From the NCBI GenBank assembly GCA_030867875.1, contig JAOWCC010000019.1, forward strand, positions 83,728,861 to 83,792,860: a stretch of 64,000 nt of DNA. The letters run 5' to 3'. Below the pieces are notes generated by a model. It was not told the origin of the DNA. It worked only from the letters and a program-made list of their open reading frames with translations, and made no database searches. This document shows positions 1 to 11,900 of the stretch, piece by piece. Position 1 is the stretch's first letter. Every line of letters starts with the position of its first letter. The position numbers and the translations under genes are program-made. This DNA comes from Actinernus sp. WN-2022. Its lineage: Eukaryota; Cnidaria; Anthozoa; Actiniaria; Actinernidae.

Positions 1-744
1 TTAAAAGGAGTCGTTCGTTATGACGTCAAACCAACGTCAATATACAAACGTATTTCATCCTAAAGACGTTATTTCATTTTAATATTAACATACGAAAATT
101 TCGTTAAATTTGACAGTGAATTAAACAAGATGTGCTGGTTTATATATTTTTGGCTCGCTTTTAGTGATCGATTTTGAGGTAACTTATGCCAGGCGTGGCT
201 AGTGTTCCGTTGTTGATATTGGCGAAACGCTCTTCGTTACCATCACGCATTTTAAAGAGATCAAATGAGGAATTTTGATATTTCATCAAGTGAGCGATTC
301 CTGTATTTAGCATAACCGGGACAAGAGTACTTCGGGAGATCTTGACTTTACTAAGACCAACTCAAGAGTCGCAAAAGCTGGAAGTGAACAGTGATTGACC
401 CTTGTCTTTGAACGCGAACGGAAATCTGAACTGGTGAGGTGGAAATTATATGTTTATGTACGCACACAAATTTTACTTGTACCCTACTTTTAACATTTTA
501 TTAAGTGTATTAAATGAGAGACTGTAATTCGAACTGGAAATGAATCGACCGTAAATTGAACTGTATGTGACTTCATAGAGACCAAGATTCAAGAAGAAAA
601 TTTTGAAATTGTCAAAAGAATAATGGAACTCAGAAGATACACAGAGGCATCCGAATTGACCACAAATTATACCCATAAATAGAGCTGGATATGACTTACA
701 AACCGAGAATACTGTATTAGAATTGAATTAGATGCGACTTATGC
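1..744. other. Intergenic, no gene seen
   Basis: AT-rich DNA with only short open frames that resemble no family I know. Short phrases such as gaaattgtcaaaagaat recur on both sides of the MITE that follows, so the MITE appears to sit inside an older, internally repetitive unit. No RNA gene or splice-like exon structure is visible. Confidence 0.5.
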
Positions 745-985
745 ATGCACCTATCAATGTTAAGCCCGAGGGGGTGCAAGGGGTGGGGATTTGACAGGCA
801 GGCATTTGATAGGCTGCTTGCCCATAGTGGGGCTATTTATAGGAAACATAAGGAAATAGGGCAGATATTTGACATTTTTGACCAAATGTGTTGTCCCGAG
901 GGTGGGGAATTTGAAACTGTTTTGGGAGAAAATGTAAAATCCCCACCCCTTGCCCCTACCTCGGGCTTAACATTGATAGGTGCAT
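745..985. repeat. Foldback MITE with about 45-bp inverted ends
   Basis: The left end reads atgcacctatcaatgttaag and continues cccgaggg; the right end is its reverse complement with few changes. The arms are GC-richer than the core. No transposase is encoded, so this is a non-autonomous DNA element mobilised in trans. The target duplication is not clear, so I do not assign a superfamily. Confidence 0.75.
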
Positions 986-2690
986 TAGGAATTAGGAAAC
1001 CGAGCTAGCTGAAACTGTCAAAAGAATAGCAAGATTTGTCGTGGAAAGCCATCACTATAAACCAAACTGTCATAAAACCAGAACTGGAGAGTACAAATCG
1101 AAAAACATATGTAAAACGTCAAGTTATATAAGTTATGACTCTATCAATTCCAAGAGCAGAAAGGAAAAAACTGTCATTCGATCCCAGGTCTCAATCACGC
1201 TTGGCCAATAGGGTGGCCACTTCGATGATGCAAGCAGGCAATACTAGTAGTGGTACATGGTAGTCTTTCTTTTCCTCTCCTCCCTTGGTGCCACTATATA
1301 TGTGTATATTTATATCGCAGGCTAAATGTAGTACCGGTAGATGGTAGCATATTACATAAAACATAATCATGACTTCTGCCTTAAATTATTTTTTTTGTAA
1401 ATGGTGGGTAAATACATCTATACTGTGCTAGCTGCCAGTAAATATGCAAAGCTACTGCTACAGGCAAAGCCACTGGGAGAAAGTTCAAAGGAATATTGTA
1501 TTATTTTAAAGACTTGTGTTGTTAAGGTTTCAAGGTTTTCTGTGCTCCCCTTAAAACCAAGCAAGTCATGAACCATGCAGCAGGGTAGGATAGAATTAAC
1601 TGCATTCCTCACTGTAATTCATGTTCACTAATATTATCACTCCTCTTGTTGTGTTGATATATTGTCTCAGATACATGTGGTACATAACATCACTCCAACA
1701 AAGGCTTTTAATCAGCTACTGTTATAAATAATGGCTGTTGTGCAATTTGCCTTCCATGGCCGTTTAAAGGGGCTATGTCATGAATAACAGGCCTGGTTAC
1801 TAAGCCGCCCAAAACTTGAAATCGTTCGCCAGCGCTTTCAAGTTTGAAAAGCAAATATATCCCGAGGAGCTCACAACATTGATTCAATCCGTCTACATCG
1901 CAGCCATCTCTCATTTTAGTATATAGTTGTTGATCTTTCATATTTAATTGTTCAAGTTTTATATTTACCAGAAATGTTCGTATTCAGATGTAGTTGTAGT
2001 GAGATTTTGGGATGGCATCGACAAGAACTTCGAGCTTCAATGGCGGCTCAACTGCCAACTGACCGTGATGGACGAAGAAAACAAATCTGGCCACAGAAAG
2101 ATTTTGAAGAGCCTGAAAGAACACTGGAGAACGTATCAGGAAAGCCCACAAGAGTATAGTTCTTGTCTGGAAAATTTACGAAGCCTGAAACGATTTCAAC
2201 GAAACGATTTCTTCCTCCATTAACCGTTAGCATGCATCATTCCTTTCCTTCCGTACTTTTAAACTTTTAAACAATTAGTAACGCTACCATTAAATCAGCA
2301 GTTGACATTATAGTATATTACAATGTCATATTATTGTAAATACGTATCATGTGTTTTTAACACATCTTCAAAAACTCATGAATAATTAATGAGCATTTTG
2401 TCCAATCAGATGAAGCAAATCAGTCACGTGCATGCTCCTTTATACCTGATAAAATCTCATCATTCTAAAAAGCCCGCGGAGGGATTTCAATTCTGTCCCA
2501 GGGGGAAATGGGGTTAATGATTGAGACAATGGAATTTCTATTGATGTTTCAGCTTTCTCATTGAATTGCTAATTAGGATGAACGTTTTATATAAAGAATA
2601 CTAATGAACATGAAATTTTATATGAAGTTTCATCCTAATTAAGAATTCACTGATAAAGGCCCAAAGATAGCAAAAAGTACACGGAACATA
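986..2690. other. Intergenic, no convincing gene
   Basis: Open frames at 1708-1941 (minus) and 1948-2223 (plus) are short and overlap frames on the other strand; neither shows a domain. The stretch 1990-2160 has more even codon use than its surroundings and could be a lost exon, but I cannot support that. The rest is AT-rich with palindromic patches. Confidence 0.4.
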
Positions 2691-2691
2691 A

Positions 2692-3303
2692 GGTACCTAG
2701 ATAATAAATTTTGCACTAAATTTAGTAATATCAGCAGACTACCGAGATACACATGCAGATAATATTTAAAATGAAGTTTTCCAACTACCATTACTTGTTT
2801 ACCGAGCCACTGTTTAGTTCCAATTATTAAACCAAACTCAAAGCCGTAAAATAATAAAAACGTGCATTAAACTTACATATTTTGTGCCGGAGTCAAAAAT
2901 TTAGAGTCTGCCGTCATGTCAGTCAACATCGCTTTCCAAGTCCTGAACTTTATCGAGGTAAACCACGACACCAAATCGTTCAAGTGCAGGTTCTTGCATT
3001 GCGAAACGCCGCTTCAAACAACATAGTATGGTAATTTCTTCATGTCATTCTCTTGAGATGTTCGTAATTGCAGGCGGTGATTACTCGAATATTTTGCATG
3101 GCGTTGTGAATACAAAGGTTCAATGGTTCATTAAGTAACCATTCCCTTGAGATGTGCGTCTTTCTTTCATTGCATTCTTAAAGCGTTTTTGAAGCCGTTT
3201 AAAACACTCACAGCACGTGTTTTATCAAGTCTAAAAATTCTCGGGCTTCGCCCTCGAATTTTTAAACTTGATAAAACACTGCTGTTCGTGTTTTAAACAG
3301 TAC
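2692..3303 (+). repeat. Dispersed repeat family, copy A
   Basis: From the shared start gtacctagataat to a terminal hairpin, this block aligns with 16295-18078 in the same orientation. Shared landmarks include gtttaccgagccactgttta, a stretch around gtgccggagtcaaaaa, and gcatggcgttgtgaat. Copy A is the compact version; copy B carries two inserted blocks. No intact protein is encoded. It may be a non-autonomous transposon. Confidence 0.7.
3217..3279. repeat. Terminal hairpin of repeat copy A
   Basis: Arms gtgttttatcaagt (3217-3230) and acttgataaaacac (3266-3279) are perfect complements, with a second pairing of taaaaatt-type sequence inside and a loop around gggcttcgccc. The same hairpin recurs at about 17996-18055, so it belongs to the element rather than to this site. 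Confidence 0.75.
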
Positions 3304-3832
3304 TTAAATACCTTTATATATATTTATGCATTATATGTGTTTTTAGCACATTTAAGTAGTCATCGACTTTTGTATTATAGTTTTAATTAATTGTATTGTT
3401 CACGCCCTTCATGGAAATCAGCTACAAGTTGTAGAGGCTAGCGTGCCTAAATAAAGTTATTGATTGATTGATTGATCAAACGTCGCTTTTGAGATGCGAG
3501 TTTCGTGTTTACACGAGTGTCCGGGTTTCGGCGGTCAGTGAAATTACGCTTCGGTTGTTCATTCCTGCTTGCATTCGTCCCCTTTAATACGTTTCCGACT
3601 ACAATAACTCTTGCATTTGTAAGTAATTTTGTCTCCCTGAAAGTTGGAGAGAGAATAGATGAGTATATTTTGTAGGTTCTCATCGAGAAAGCACAACTCG
3701 CATACCTAGATATGCCGTAGTTTACGGCAAAACACGGTAAATTCAATATCCGGTCACTGAATGTGTTTCTCGTCAGCCTGAATCTCCACATTATCAGAAA
3801 TAATCGACAGTCAGCGGAAACGTCGTGCGGGC
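3304..3832. other. Intergenic with short tgat microsatellite
   Basis: Contains a short (attg)n run near 3459-3476. An open frame at 3447-3791 (minus) has no recognisable domain and is probably chance. Confidence 0.4.
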
Positions 3833-4122
3833 GGCATATTTTCGCTAATATATTGGAAGATGTAAGGTGTCAAAGAGACAAAATAAATCATCTGGCAACC
3901 GCGAATACGATTGATGATGAGTTCTCTTATAATTCGAAGTGTTGGTTATGTCCAGAAAGTTGACTACAGATGCTCGGAACTTGGATACAGGATACAAGGT
4001 ACAAAAATAAAATATTTTATTACTTTTCCAGTCAAATTCAAGCCCCGACGCCATTTTGAAATGCTCAATTAAGTATGTAGTGCGTATGCTTGGACGGCAT
4101 ACTGTTTTTCATTTCTGATAAT
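3833..4122 (+). repeat. Dispersed repeat, copy 1 (copy 2 at 54096-54388)
   Basis: About 290 bp from gcatattttcgctaat to the phrase atgcttggacggcatactg match 54096-54388 in the same orientation with scattered substitutions and small indels. Both copies contain the run ttttattacttttccag. Neither keeps a long frame. They are either two copies of a non-autonomous transposon or relics of a duplicated gene segment. Confidence 0.7.
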
Positions 4123-4210
4123 GATTGCAGCAGTGACAACAATACAAAGATGTTTTTCTAACTGAATGCCTTTGAGCAAGAGCCAGTTTGTATTGTAAAT
4201 ATAACTGTTG

Positions 4211-4410
4211 GGATCAGGTGTAGTTTACGACTCCAATCGAAAAATTCCTATTGAGAGTCACTAGAAAATCAAACAATTTAGAACGACAAAACTCATGATT
4301 TTGCCATCCCCCTGTCAATATTTGGGGAATTTGTCGTTCTAAAATGTTTGATTTTCTAGTGATTCTCAATAGGAAATTTTCGATTGTAGTCGTAAACTAC
4401 ACCTGATTCC
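4211..4410. repeat. Foldback MITE with 9-bp target duplication
   Basis: A 200-bp element with inverted arms of about 80 bp: the left arm starts ggatcaggtgtagtttacga, the right arm is its near reverse complement ending cctgattcc. It is flanked on both sides by taactgttg (4202-4210 and 4411-4419), a 9-bp target duplication. Long inverted ends plus 9-bp duplications are typical of Mutator-like (MULE) MITEs, but no transposase is present to confirm this. Confidence 0.85.
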
Positions 4411-4474
4411 TAACTGTTGTTTTATTGCGATCGCAAGGAACTGAAACTCATTACAATTTTCAAGTGTTATGCAT

Positions 4475-4538
4475 ATGAGACATGTTAACACAAAATGAGT
4501 GTTCCTTGCTAAGGCGCCTTTTGTGTTGACATGCGTCA
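4475..4538. repeat. 64-bp foldback unit, copy 1
   Basis: The unit starting atgagacatgttaacac and ending ttgacatgcgtca folds into a stem of about 15 bp (catgttaacacaaaa against ttttgtgttgacatg, one mismatch). An identical copy lies at 4877-4940. Confidence 0.75.
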
Positions 4539-4876
4539 ATATGTGCACCGTTTCAGTTTCAACTGGCGGCTGTTGCTCGAGATCTTGATGGATTTTAATG
4601 CGGTTTACAGCAAAAGAACCGTCTTTGTCTATAGAGCAACTGTCGACTGCGTTTTAGCCGCTCCTGGGCAATAGAAATACCCCTAAATGTCACTTTTAGT
4701 TGATCAACTGGAAAAAGGTGATAAGGTAGAAAATCTCGAAAAACTCCAAATCTCAAACAAGGAAATTATGGGATAGAAAGGCTATAAATGGAAGCAAGTA
4801 TCATTTTACTATCATTGAAACCTAGAATATCAGTTATCAGCGCTTTAAACTAAGGAAATCGAGAATTCCACACAAG

Positions 4877-4940
4877 ATGAGACATGTTAACACAAAATGA
4901 GTGTTCCTTGCTAAGGCGCCTTTTGTGTTGACATGCGTCA
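4877..4940. repeat. 64-bp foldback unit, copy 2
   Basis: Identical by eye to 4475-4538, although the sequence between the two copies is unrelated. The identity implies a recent event or selection on the hairpin. Confidence 0.75.
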
Positions 4941-5004
4941 TATCATTAAATTGCTTGAAACCTGTTCATGCGCATCTCATGACAGAGCCCCTTTTAATGA
5001 TATG
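4939..5004. repeat. Hairpin abutting the 64-bp unit
   Basis: catatcattaaa (4939-4950) pairs with tttaatgatatg (4993-5004), loop about 42 nt. The left arm begins at the last two bases of the 64-bp foldback copy 2, so the unit may have inserted at or next to this stem. Confidence 0.6.
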
Positions 5005-6009
5005 GCTTAATCATGATAATTATTCTTAAGAGACAAAATTACCTTCAAAAAATAATTTACATGTAAGTCTTGTAAAAAGAATTGAAATGATTTTTAATTA
5101 TTATTATTATAAATGTATAAGCTAAATCGGTCTATTCTCCGGCTCCACAAACAATGTATAACACAAAAATATGCTAGAACTCCATCACCAACATGTATTC
5201 ACCTACTCCTAGCTGGTCCGAGTTTAGGCCATTCAGGGCCTCTTGTCTAAATGGCCAATTCCAGCCATACGAACTTGAAAGTGCAAATCTGCATGCCCAC
5301 AGACTTGGCGTGAAACTGAGTTAAAGTCCCTATAACCCTTCTTGCAAGTTTTATAGCTATGAACCTTCAAAATGTTTTGAATACTTCTGTGAAGAAAGTT
5401 TTGGCTTACAGAAGAAAATACTCAATGTTCTAGAGCTTTATATTGAGAGTATTTCTAATGAAACCTGGGAAAACTATATTCTTCAAACGTCAAGCCCAGA
5501 CACATGGTGCAATAATGTTATTATACAAACTGTGGCTAATGCATTCAACTGTCATTGATATCACTGAGTAATCTCAGTTCACCTGAAGGTACAGTTATAA
5601 CTCCTGTTGTTCGGGAGACAAGACAAAGACAATATATATTGGATTCATAAATGGTACATTATGTTTCAACATTAACAAACAAAAACAGTCAAAATAACAA
5701 CTGACAGAATGCCCTAAAGTGAAAGTTATTACAAATAATGACAAAAAAAACAGGAGAAACCTGCTAAGCTAAGAGATTATAGCAAAACACTTAGGTATAC
5801 AGAGACCGATGATGAAAGCACAAATAGACTTGAAAGAAAGAAAGAAAGAAAGAAAGTTCTAAAAAGCAAAATCTGAAGAAGCTGCTGATAAATGGCAAGA
5901 CAGACTTGCAAATAAGAGAGACTAGCTATGATAAAAAGCAAAGATCTAAAGACACTACAGACAAAAGGAAAGTTGGGTGTACTGGTCCAATTCATGAACA
6001 AAAACAGGC
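5005..6009. other. Intergenic with (aaag)n microsatellite
   Basis: No convincing gene. A purine microsatellite (gaaa repeats) lies at about 5832-5856. A short att repeat at about 5101-5113 resembles LINE 3' tails, but no LINE coding sequence is next to it. Confidence 0.5.
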
Positions 6010-6245
6010 AGAACATAACATTAAAGTGCCCCTACGATCAAATTTTGACATACCAATTTTTTCTCATATTCGTAAAGTAGAGTGGCTATATTATTACCAG
6101 TTCAAACCGTTTTTCGATACAACGGGAAGTCTTATTTTTTGAACTCCGAATCTTGAATTTTACGTCCGCATTACGCGAACCCGTTCCTGTGGGCGAGGAA
6201 TGCCTGGTCATTTTTTAGCGTACGTGACGTCATACACTTAAGGTT
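6010..6245 (+). repeat. Dispersed repeat, copy 1 (inverted copy at 15830-16085)
   Basis: The phrase gcgaggaatgcctggtcatt with the following gcgtacgtgacgtcatacac reappears as its reverse complement near 15840-15890, and the outer phrase attaaagtgccc matches the reverse complement of the end of the second copy. The pair are opposite-strand copies of a non-coding element. Confidence 0.6.
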
Positions 6246-6939
6246 ATCGTATATCTTCAGGGTACTGTACCGGATAAAATTAAGTAGCGTCTCGAATATT
6301 CGTCGTATTTAGATAAATTATACCTCATTTAAAGCTTATAAAATTGGCTAAAACGATATACCTAAGGTTTGTAATTTTGATAAAAGTGCGATTTTTAAAT
6401 AAACTTCTTTTCCGAACAAGCGAGTTGGTTTCCAAGAGCTCCAACTCCACGGCAATTTAATGAATTTAAGATCTGTTTGCTTTTCTGGACTCCCACAGAC
6501 CTTGTTTACGAAACAGTGTCGGCGATTGTGGAAATTCGAAGCCGTTCTGAAGATATTTTGGTCTTCGTGAAACTGCTAACGCGCAATCCAAGTATAGATG
6601 CGGGAATCGCTCTCAGCGCCTCTTTTAAAAATTAAAAAAATCGTCGACACATTTTTTAGCTGATATAAATTGCGAACAATCTGTGAAAATTTAAAGTAAT
6701 TCGCACAAATTCGCGTCGAGTTGGAGCTTTTTTCAAACTATGTTTAGAACGAAAATAGAAAGTCAAGAAAACGCTCTGAAAAGTTTTAGCCGGCCGGCGA
6801 GACTGATTCTTTCAACCAGTGACTGGGAAATGTCAGTCAAAACTTCCCACAACAACACGTGTGGCTACTTTTCCCATACAAACCTTCACGCGAACTAACA
6901 TATGTAGTAAGAAAGTGTACCATTTTCCCGCTTTGAAAA
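6246..6939. other. Intergenic, no gene seen
   Basis: AT-rich sequence with no open frame or repeat I can support. Confidence 0.4.
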
Positions 6940-7070
6940 GCAAACAAAACGTTTTGAATAGAAATAATCGTTCAAGTTTGTGCATTGTACAGGACTGTAG
7001 CAATTTAACGAACCACAAAGCTGGCATTTCGCTACATTCAAGCCTTCTAGTTGAGTACCAAGAATACGGT
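6940..7070 (+). pseudogene. THAP-domain-like relic
   Basis: The plus-strand reading in the frame starting near 6819 contains SSLCIVQDCSNLTNHKAGIS, followed by LH. This resembles the start of a THAP zinc-finger domain (C-x2-4-C-S-N ... G-x-S/F-H). The rest of the domain (AVPTF box, C-x2-H pair) is absent, so at most this is a 5' exon or a relic of a THAP/P-element-like transposase. The match rests on one short motif. Confidence 0.35.
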
Positions 7071-7371
7071 TAACTTTGTAAATCTCTTCAAGCCTCATGC
7101 AAGGATGGTTTGTGTACGTTTTGAGGACAGAAGATTCTCCATAATTGTTTGTATCACATGGAATAGCCGGTAAGACCGTACTAGTATAGATTGACCGAAA
7201 AATAAGCGGCTACGTTTGCTGAGAACATAGTTTATCATAAATAACTCATATTGCTGTTTCCTATAAACAGATAAACCTATCGATGTAGTTATGCCTTTTA
7301 ATTTACTGCTAATTTTATTTTCAAGACAATAAACCACAGAAGAAACCACCAATATTATTTCATGAAGTGCC
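7071..7371. other. Intergenic, no gene seen
   Basis: Open frames on the minus strand here have no recognisable domain; the stretch separates the THAP-like relic from a LINE fragment. Confidence 0.4.
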
Positions 7372-7752
7372 TTGTTTCAGCTGAAAATGGACACCCACAT
7401 TAACAAGACTTGTAAATCAGCTTTCTTTCATTTATTTAACATTAGGAGAATTAGAAAATTTCTTAGTTTTGACACTGTGCGAATCTTAATTAACGCCTTT
7501 GTTACTAGTCGACTAGACTATTGTAATAGCCTTCTCTATGGCCTGCCAGCCAATCAGCTGCACAAACTTCAGCGTGTGCAGAATGCTGCGGCTAGACTCA
7601 TTTGTAATATCAGTAGGTTCGATCACATTACTCCCATTTTATATAAACTACACTGGCTACCCGTTAAACATAGAATTGATTTTAAAATCTTACTTATTAC
7701 CTACAACATGAGGAGCTTTACCCGAGTTAGGATTTTGGCACCCCACAGCTAA
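7372..7752 (+). pseudogene. CR1/L2-like LINE fragment, RT C-terminal region
   Basis: Encodes the region after the reverse transcriptase catalytic core of a CR1/L2-like LINE. Visible family phrases are LDYCNSLLYGLP, KLQRVQNAAARLI and PILYKLHWLPVKHRI. The palm motif (YADD) and the far C-terminus are missing; the frame turns into unrelated residues near 7710, so the fragment is truncated on both sides. It is dead retroposon sequence. Confidence 0.85.
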
Positions 7753-8998
7753 GGGACATACAGTGTCCCTTAAAACAATAGGAGCTGTAATCTGAAACAC
7801 TGGTATATGGTTTTATAGGAATGTTGTAATTGGAAATGCTGTCACCAGTCGAGAGCGCTAAGTAATTAAAATCTATCAACACGATACTTAATCTTTCAAT
7901 TTTAGTTTATTTAATGACCAGAACTACACTCAATTTATATATACGATGGTGTTCACGTGGCGTAAAGTTAAAACCATGCTGCGAAAGGTCTAGAAAATGT
8001 ATGGGATGTTTGCCAGTCGCGGAAAGTTAACTAAAATTTCCATTGTATCGCAATTATACTTTCTCTGTCGATATGAAACTATAGTATTTTACGAACGGCT
8101 TTTATGGAATTTGAGCGAATTTTAAAGCGTTTCAGTGAGACCTTAGTACTAGAAATACCTAAAGTATAGGTAACATTTTAAATGATCCGGTGTGGCGCAG
8201 TGGTGTTTGGACAATGAATCAGTCATTATACTCCAGCCCGAGCTCCAGCAACACAATAACAATTGCAGTTTAATGTTACGTTTTTGTGCCGATCCGAGTC
8301 AGGGTGAAAAATATTCAAAGCCGTTCTGGCGGCATGCGAATGAAACTTTCATTATTTCATAATAACTCTCTAAAAAGGATTTTAAGCAGGAGTCCATTAT
8401 TAGACTCCTGATTATAATTTATTATAATTATTAAGACGAGTCTAATCTGAGCTAGGCGAGTCTCGTTTAGCAGCTCTATATAATCACTAACATGCGCCAT
8501 TGGTTAATTCACTATTCACCAGGCTTTATGAACACTGATTCCCGCTTCAAATCGCATAAAAAATCGTAAATAAATCTTTTAATTAAATATCATTTTCCTA
8601 CCGGCACACAAAGTTGATTGTCATACGTTGGACTTGACTCGACTGTCTGAACCTTTCGTGCACGTGAAACCTAGCCGCGTAAAGGTGAAAATCAAAGTCA
8701 ACCAAATGATGTATTCGGTATCAGTATAAGTTTAACTCGGCTTCAGTCAAGAACAATACATCTTTATAAACGTGTTACTATCTTTCTCATTTGTCAAACT
8801 TTAAACACTAATATTGGTATAAATACTGGAACTAAGAAGTACAATGTTACTTTATTTGTTGACCGGATACACACAGCCTTGTTGTCATAATACGAGCGCA
8901 TCGGAAAACCCGAAAACCCTATAAACAGTTCCCATCTCGCCGAAATCAAAGTCGACCAAATCACACTACCCGATTTACACGACAAACCGGCATTTTGA
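7753..8998. other. Intergenic, no gene seen
   Basis: No coding sequence supported. Short palindromic patches occur near 8393-8440. A phrase gtggcgcagtggtg at about 8191-8204 resembles a tRNA A box, but no B box follows. Confidence 0.4.
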
Positions 8999-11900
8999 GC
9001 ATGTAATTATTTCTGCCCAGGTTCATCTGTTGAATTCAGGTAACGGATTACCCAAGAAAACAACAAACAAACAGGCAGTAAGGGGGTTTACATGTAATTA
9101 TTTCTGCCCAGGTTCAGCTGTTGAATTCAGGTAACGGATTACCCAAGAAAACAACAAACAAACAGGCAGTAAGGGGGTTTACATGTAATTATTTCTGCCC
9201 AGGTTGATCTGTTGAATTCAGGTAACGGATTACCCAAGAAAACAACAAACAAAGAGGCAGTAAGGGGGTTTACATGTAATTATTTCTGCCCAGGTTGATC
9301 TGTTGAATTCAGGTAACGGATTACCCAAGAAAACAACAAACAAACAGGCTGTAAGGGGGTTTACATGTAATTATTTCTGCCCAGGTTCAGCTGTTGAATT
9401 CAGGTAACGGATTACCCAAGAAAACAACAAACAAACAGGCAGTAAGGGGGGTTAATTATTTCTGCCCAGGTTCAGCTGTTGAATTCAGGTAACGGATTAC
9501 CCAAGAAAACAATAAACAAACCGGCAGTAAGGGGGGTTAATTATTTCTGCCCAGGTTCAGCTGTTGAATTCAGGTAACGGATTACCCAAGAAAACAACAA
9601 ACAAACAGGCAGTAAGGGGGTTTACATGTAATTATTTCTGCCCAGGTTCAGCTGTTGAATTCAGGTAACGGATTACCCAAGAAAACAACAAACAAACAGG
9701 CAGTAAGGGGGTTTACATGTAATTATTTCTGCCCAGGTTGATCTGTTGAATTCAGGTAACGGATTACCCAAGAAAACAACAAACAAAGAGGCAGTAAGGG
9801 GGTTTACATGTAATTATTTCTGCCCAGGTTGATCTGTTGAATTCAGGTAACGGATTACCCAAGAAAACAACAAACAAACAGGCAGTAAGGGGGTTTACAT
9901 GTAATTATTTCTGCCCAGGTTCAGCTGTTGAATTCAGGTAACGGATTACCCAAGAAAACAACAAACAAACAGGCAGTAAGGGGGGTTAATTATTTCTGCC
10001 CAGGTTCAGCTGTTGAATTCAGGTAACGGATTACCCAAGAAAACAATAAACAAACCGGCAGTAAGGGGGGTTAATTATTTCTGCCCAGGTTCAGCTGTTG
10101 AATTCAGGTAACGGATTACCCAAGAAAACAACAAACAAACAGGCAGTAAGGGGGTTTACATGTAATTATTTCTGCCCAGGTTCAGCTGTTGAATTCAGGT
10201 AACGGATTACCCAAGAAAACAACAAACAAACAGGCAGTAAGGGGGTTTACATGTAATTATTTCTGCCCAGGTTCATCTGTTGAATTCAGGTAACGGATTA
10301 CCCAAGAAAACAACAAACAAACAGGCAGTAAGGGGGTTTACATGTAATTATTTCTGCCCAGGTTGATCTGTTGAATTCAGGTAACGGATTACCCAAGAAA
10401 ACAACAAACAAACAGGCAGTAAGGGGGTTTACATGTAATTATTTCTGCCCAGGTTCAGCTGTTGAATTCAGGTAACGGATTACCCAAGAAAACAACAAAC
10501 AAACAGGCAGTAAGGGGGTTTACATGTAATTATTTCTGCCCAGGTTCATCTGTTGAATTCAGGTAACGGATTACCCAAGAAAACAACAAACAAACCGGCA
10601 GTGAGGGGGGTTAATTATTTCTGCCCAGGTTCATCTGTTGAATTCAGGTAACGGATTACCCAAGAAAACAACAAACAAACAGGCAGTAAGGGGGTTTACA
10701 TGTAATTATTTCTGCCCAGGTTCAGCTGTTGAATTCAGGTAGCGGATTACCCAAGAAAACAACAAACAAACAGGCAGTAAGGGGGGTTAATTATTTCTGC
10801 CCAGGTTCAGCTGTTGAATTCAGGTAACGGATTACCCAAGAAAACAACAAACAAACCGGCAGTAAGGGGGGTTAATTATTTCTGCCCAGGTTCAGCTGTT
10901 GAATTCAGGTAACGGATTACCCAAGAAAACAACAAACAAACAGGCAGTAAGGGGGTTTACATGTAATTATTTCTGCCCAGGTTCAGCTGTTGAATTCAGG
11001 TAACGGATTACCCAAGAAAACAACAAACAAACAGGCAGTAAGGGGGTTTACATGTAATTATTTCTGCCCAGGTTCATCTGTTGAATTCAGGTAACGGATT
11101 ACCCAAGAAAACAACAAACAAACAGGCAGTAAGGGGGTTTACATGTAATTATTTCTGCCCAGGTTCAGCTGTTGAATTCAGGTAACGGATTACCCAAGAA
11201 AACAACAAACAAACAGGCAGTAAGGGGGGTTAATTATTTCTGCCCAGGTTCAGCTGTTGAATTCAGGTAACGGATTACCCAAGAAAACAATAAACAAACC
11301 GGCAGTAAGGGGGGTTAATTATTTCTGCCCAGGTTCAGCTGTTGAATTCAGGTAACGGATTACCCAAGAAAACAACAAACAAACAGGCAGTAAGGGGGTT
11401 TACATGTAATTATTTCTGCCCAGGTTCAGCTGTTGAATTCAGGTAACGGATTACCCAAGAAAACAACAAACAAACAGGCAGTAAGGGGGTTTACATGTAA
11501 TTATTTCTGCCCAGGTTCATCTGTTGAATTCAGGTAACGGATTACCCAAGAAAACAACAAACAAACAGGCAGTAAGGGGGTTTACATGTAATTATTTCTG
11601 CCCAGGTTGATCTGTTGAATTCAGGTAACGGATTACCCAAGAAAACAACAAACAAACAGGCAGTAAGGGGGTTTACATGTAATTATTTCTGCCCAGGTTC
11701 AGCTGTTGAATTCAGGTAACGGATTACCCAAGAAAACAACAAACAAACAGGCAGTAAGGGGGTTTACATGTAATTATTTCTGCCCAGGTTCATCTGTTGA
11801 ATTCAGGTAACGGATTACCCAAGAAAACAACAAACAAACCGGCAGTGAGGGGGGTTAATTATTTCTGCCCAGGTTCATCTGTTGAATTCAGGTAACGGAT

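Noticed and set aside
5777..6016. Phe/Leu-rich small membrane protein
   Set aside because: Antisense of a gaaa microsatellite; no start context or homologue.
8184..8280. tRNA-derived SINE head (gtggcgcagtggtg, A-box-like)
   Set aside because: No B box or matching second copy in the window follows; an 11-base match is not enough.
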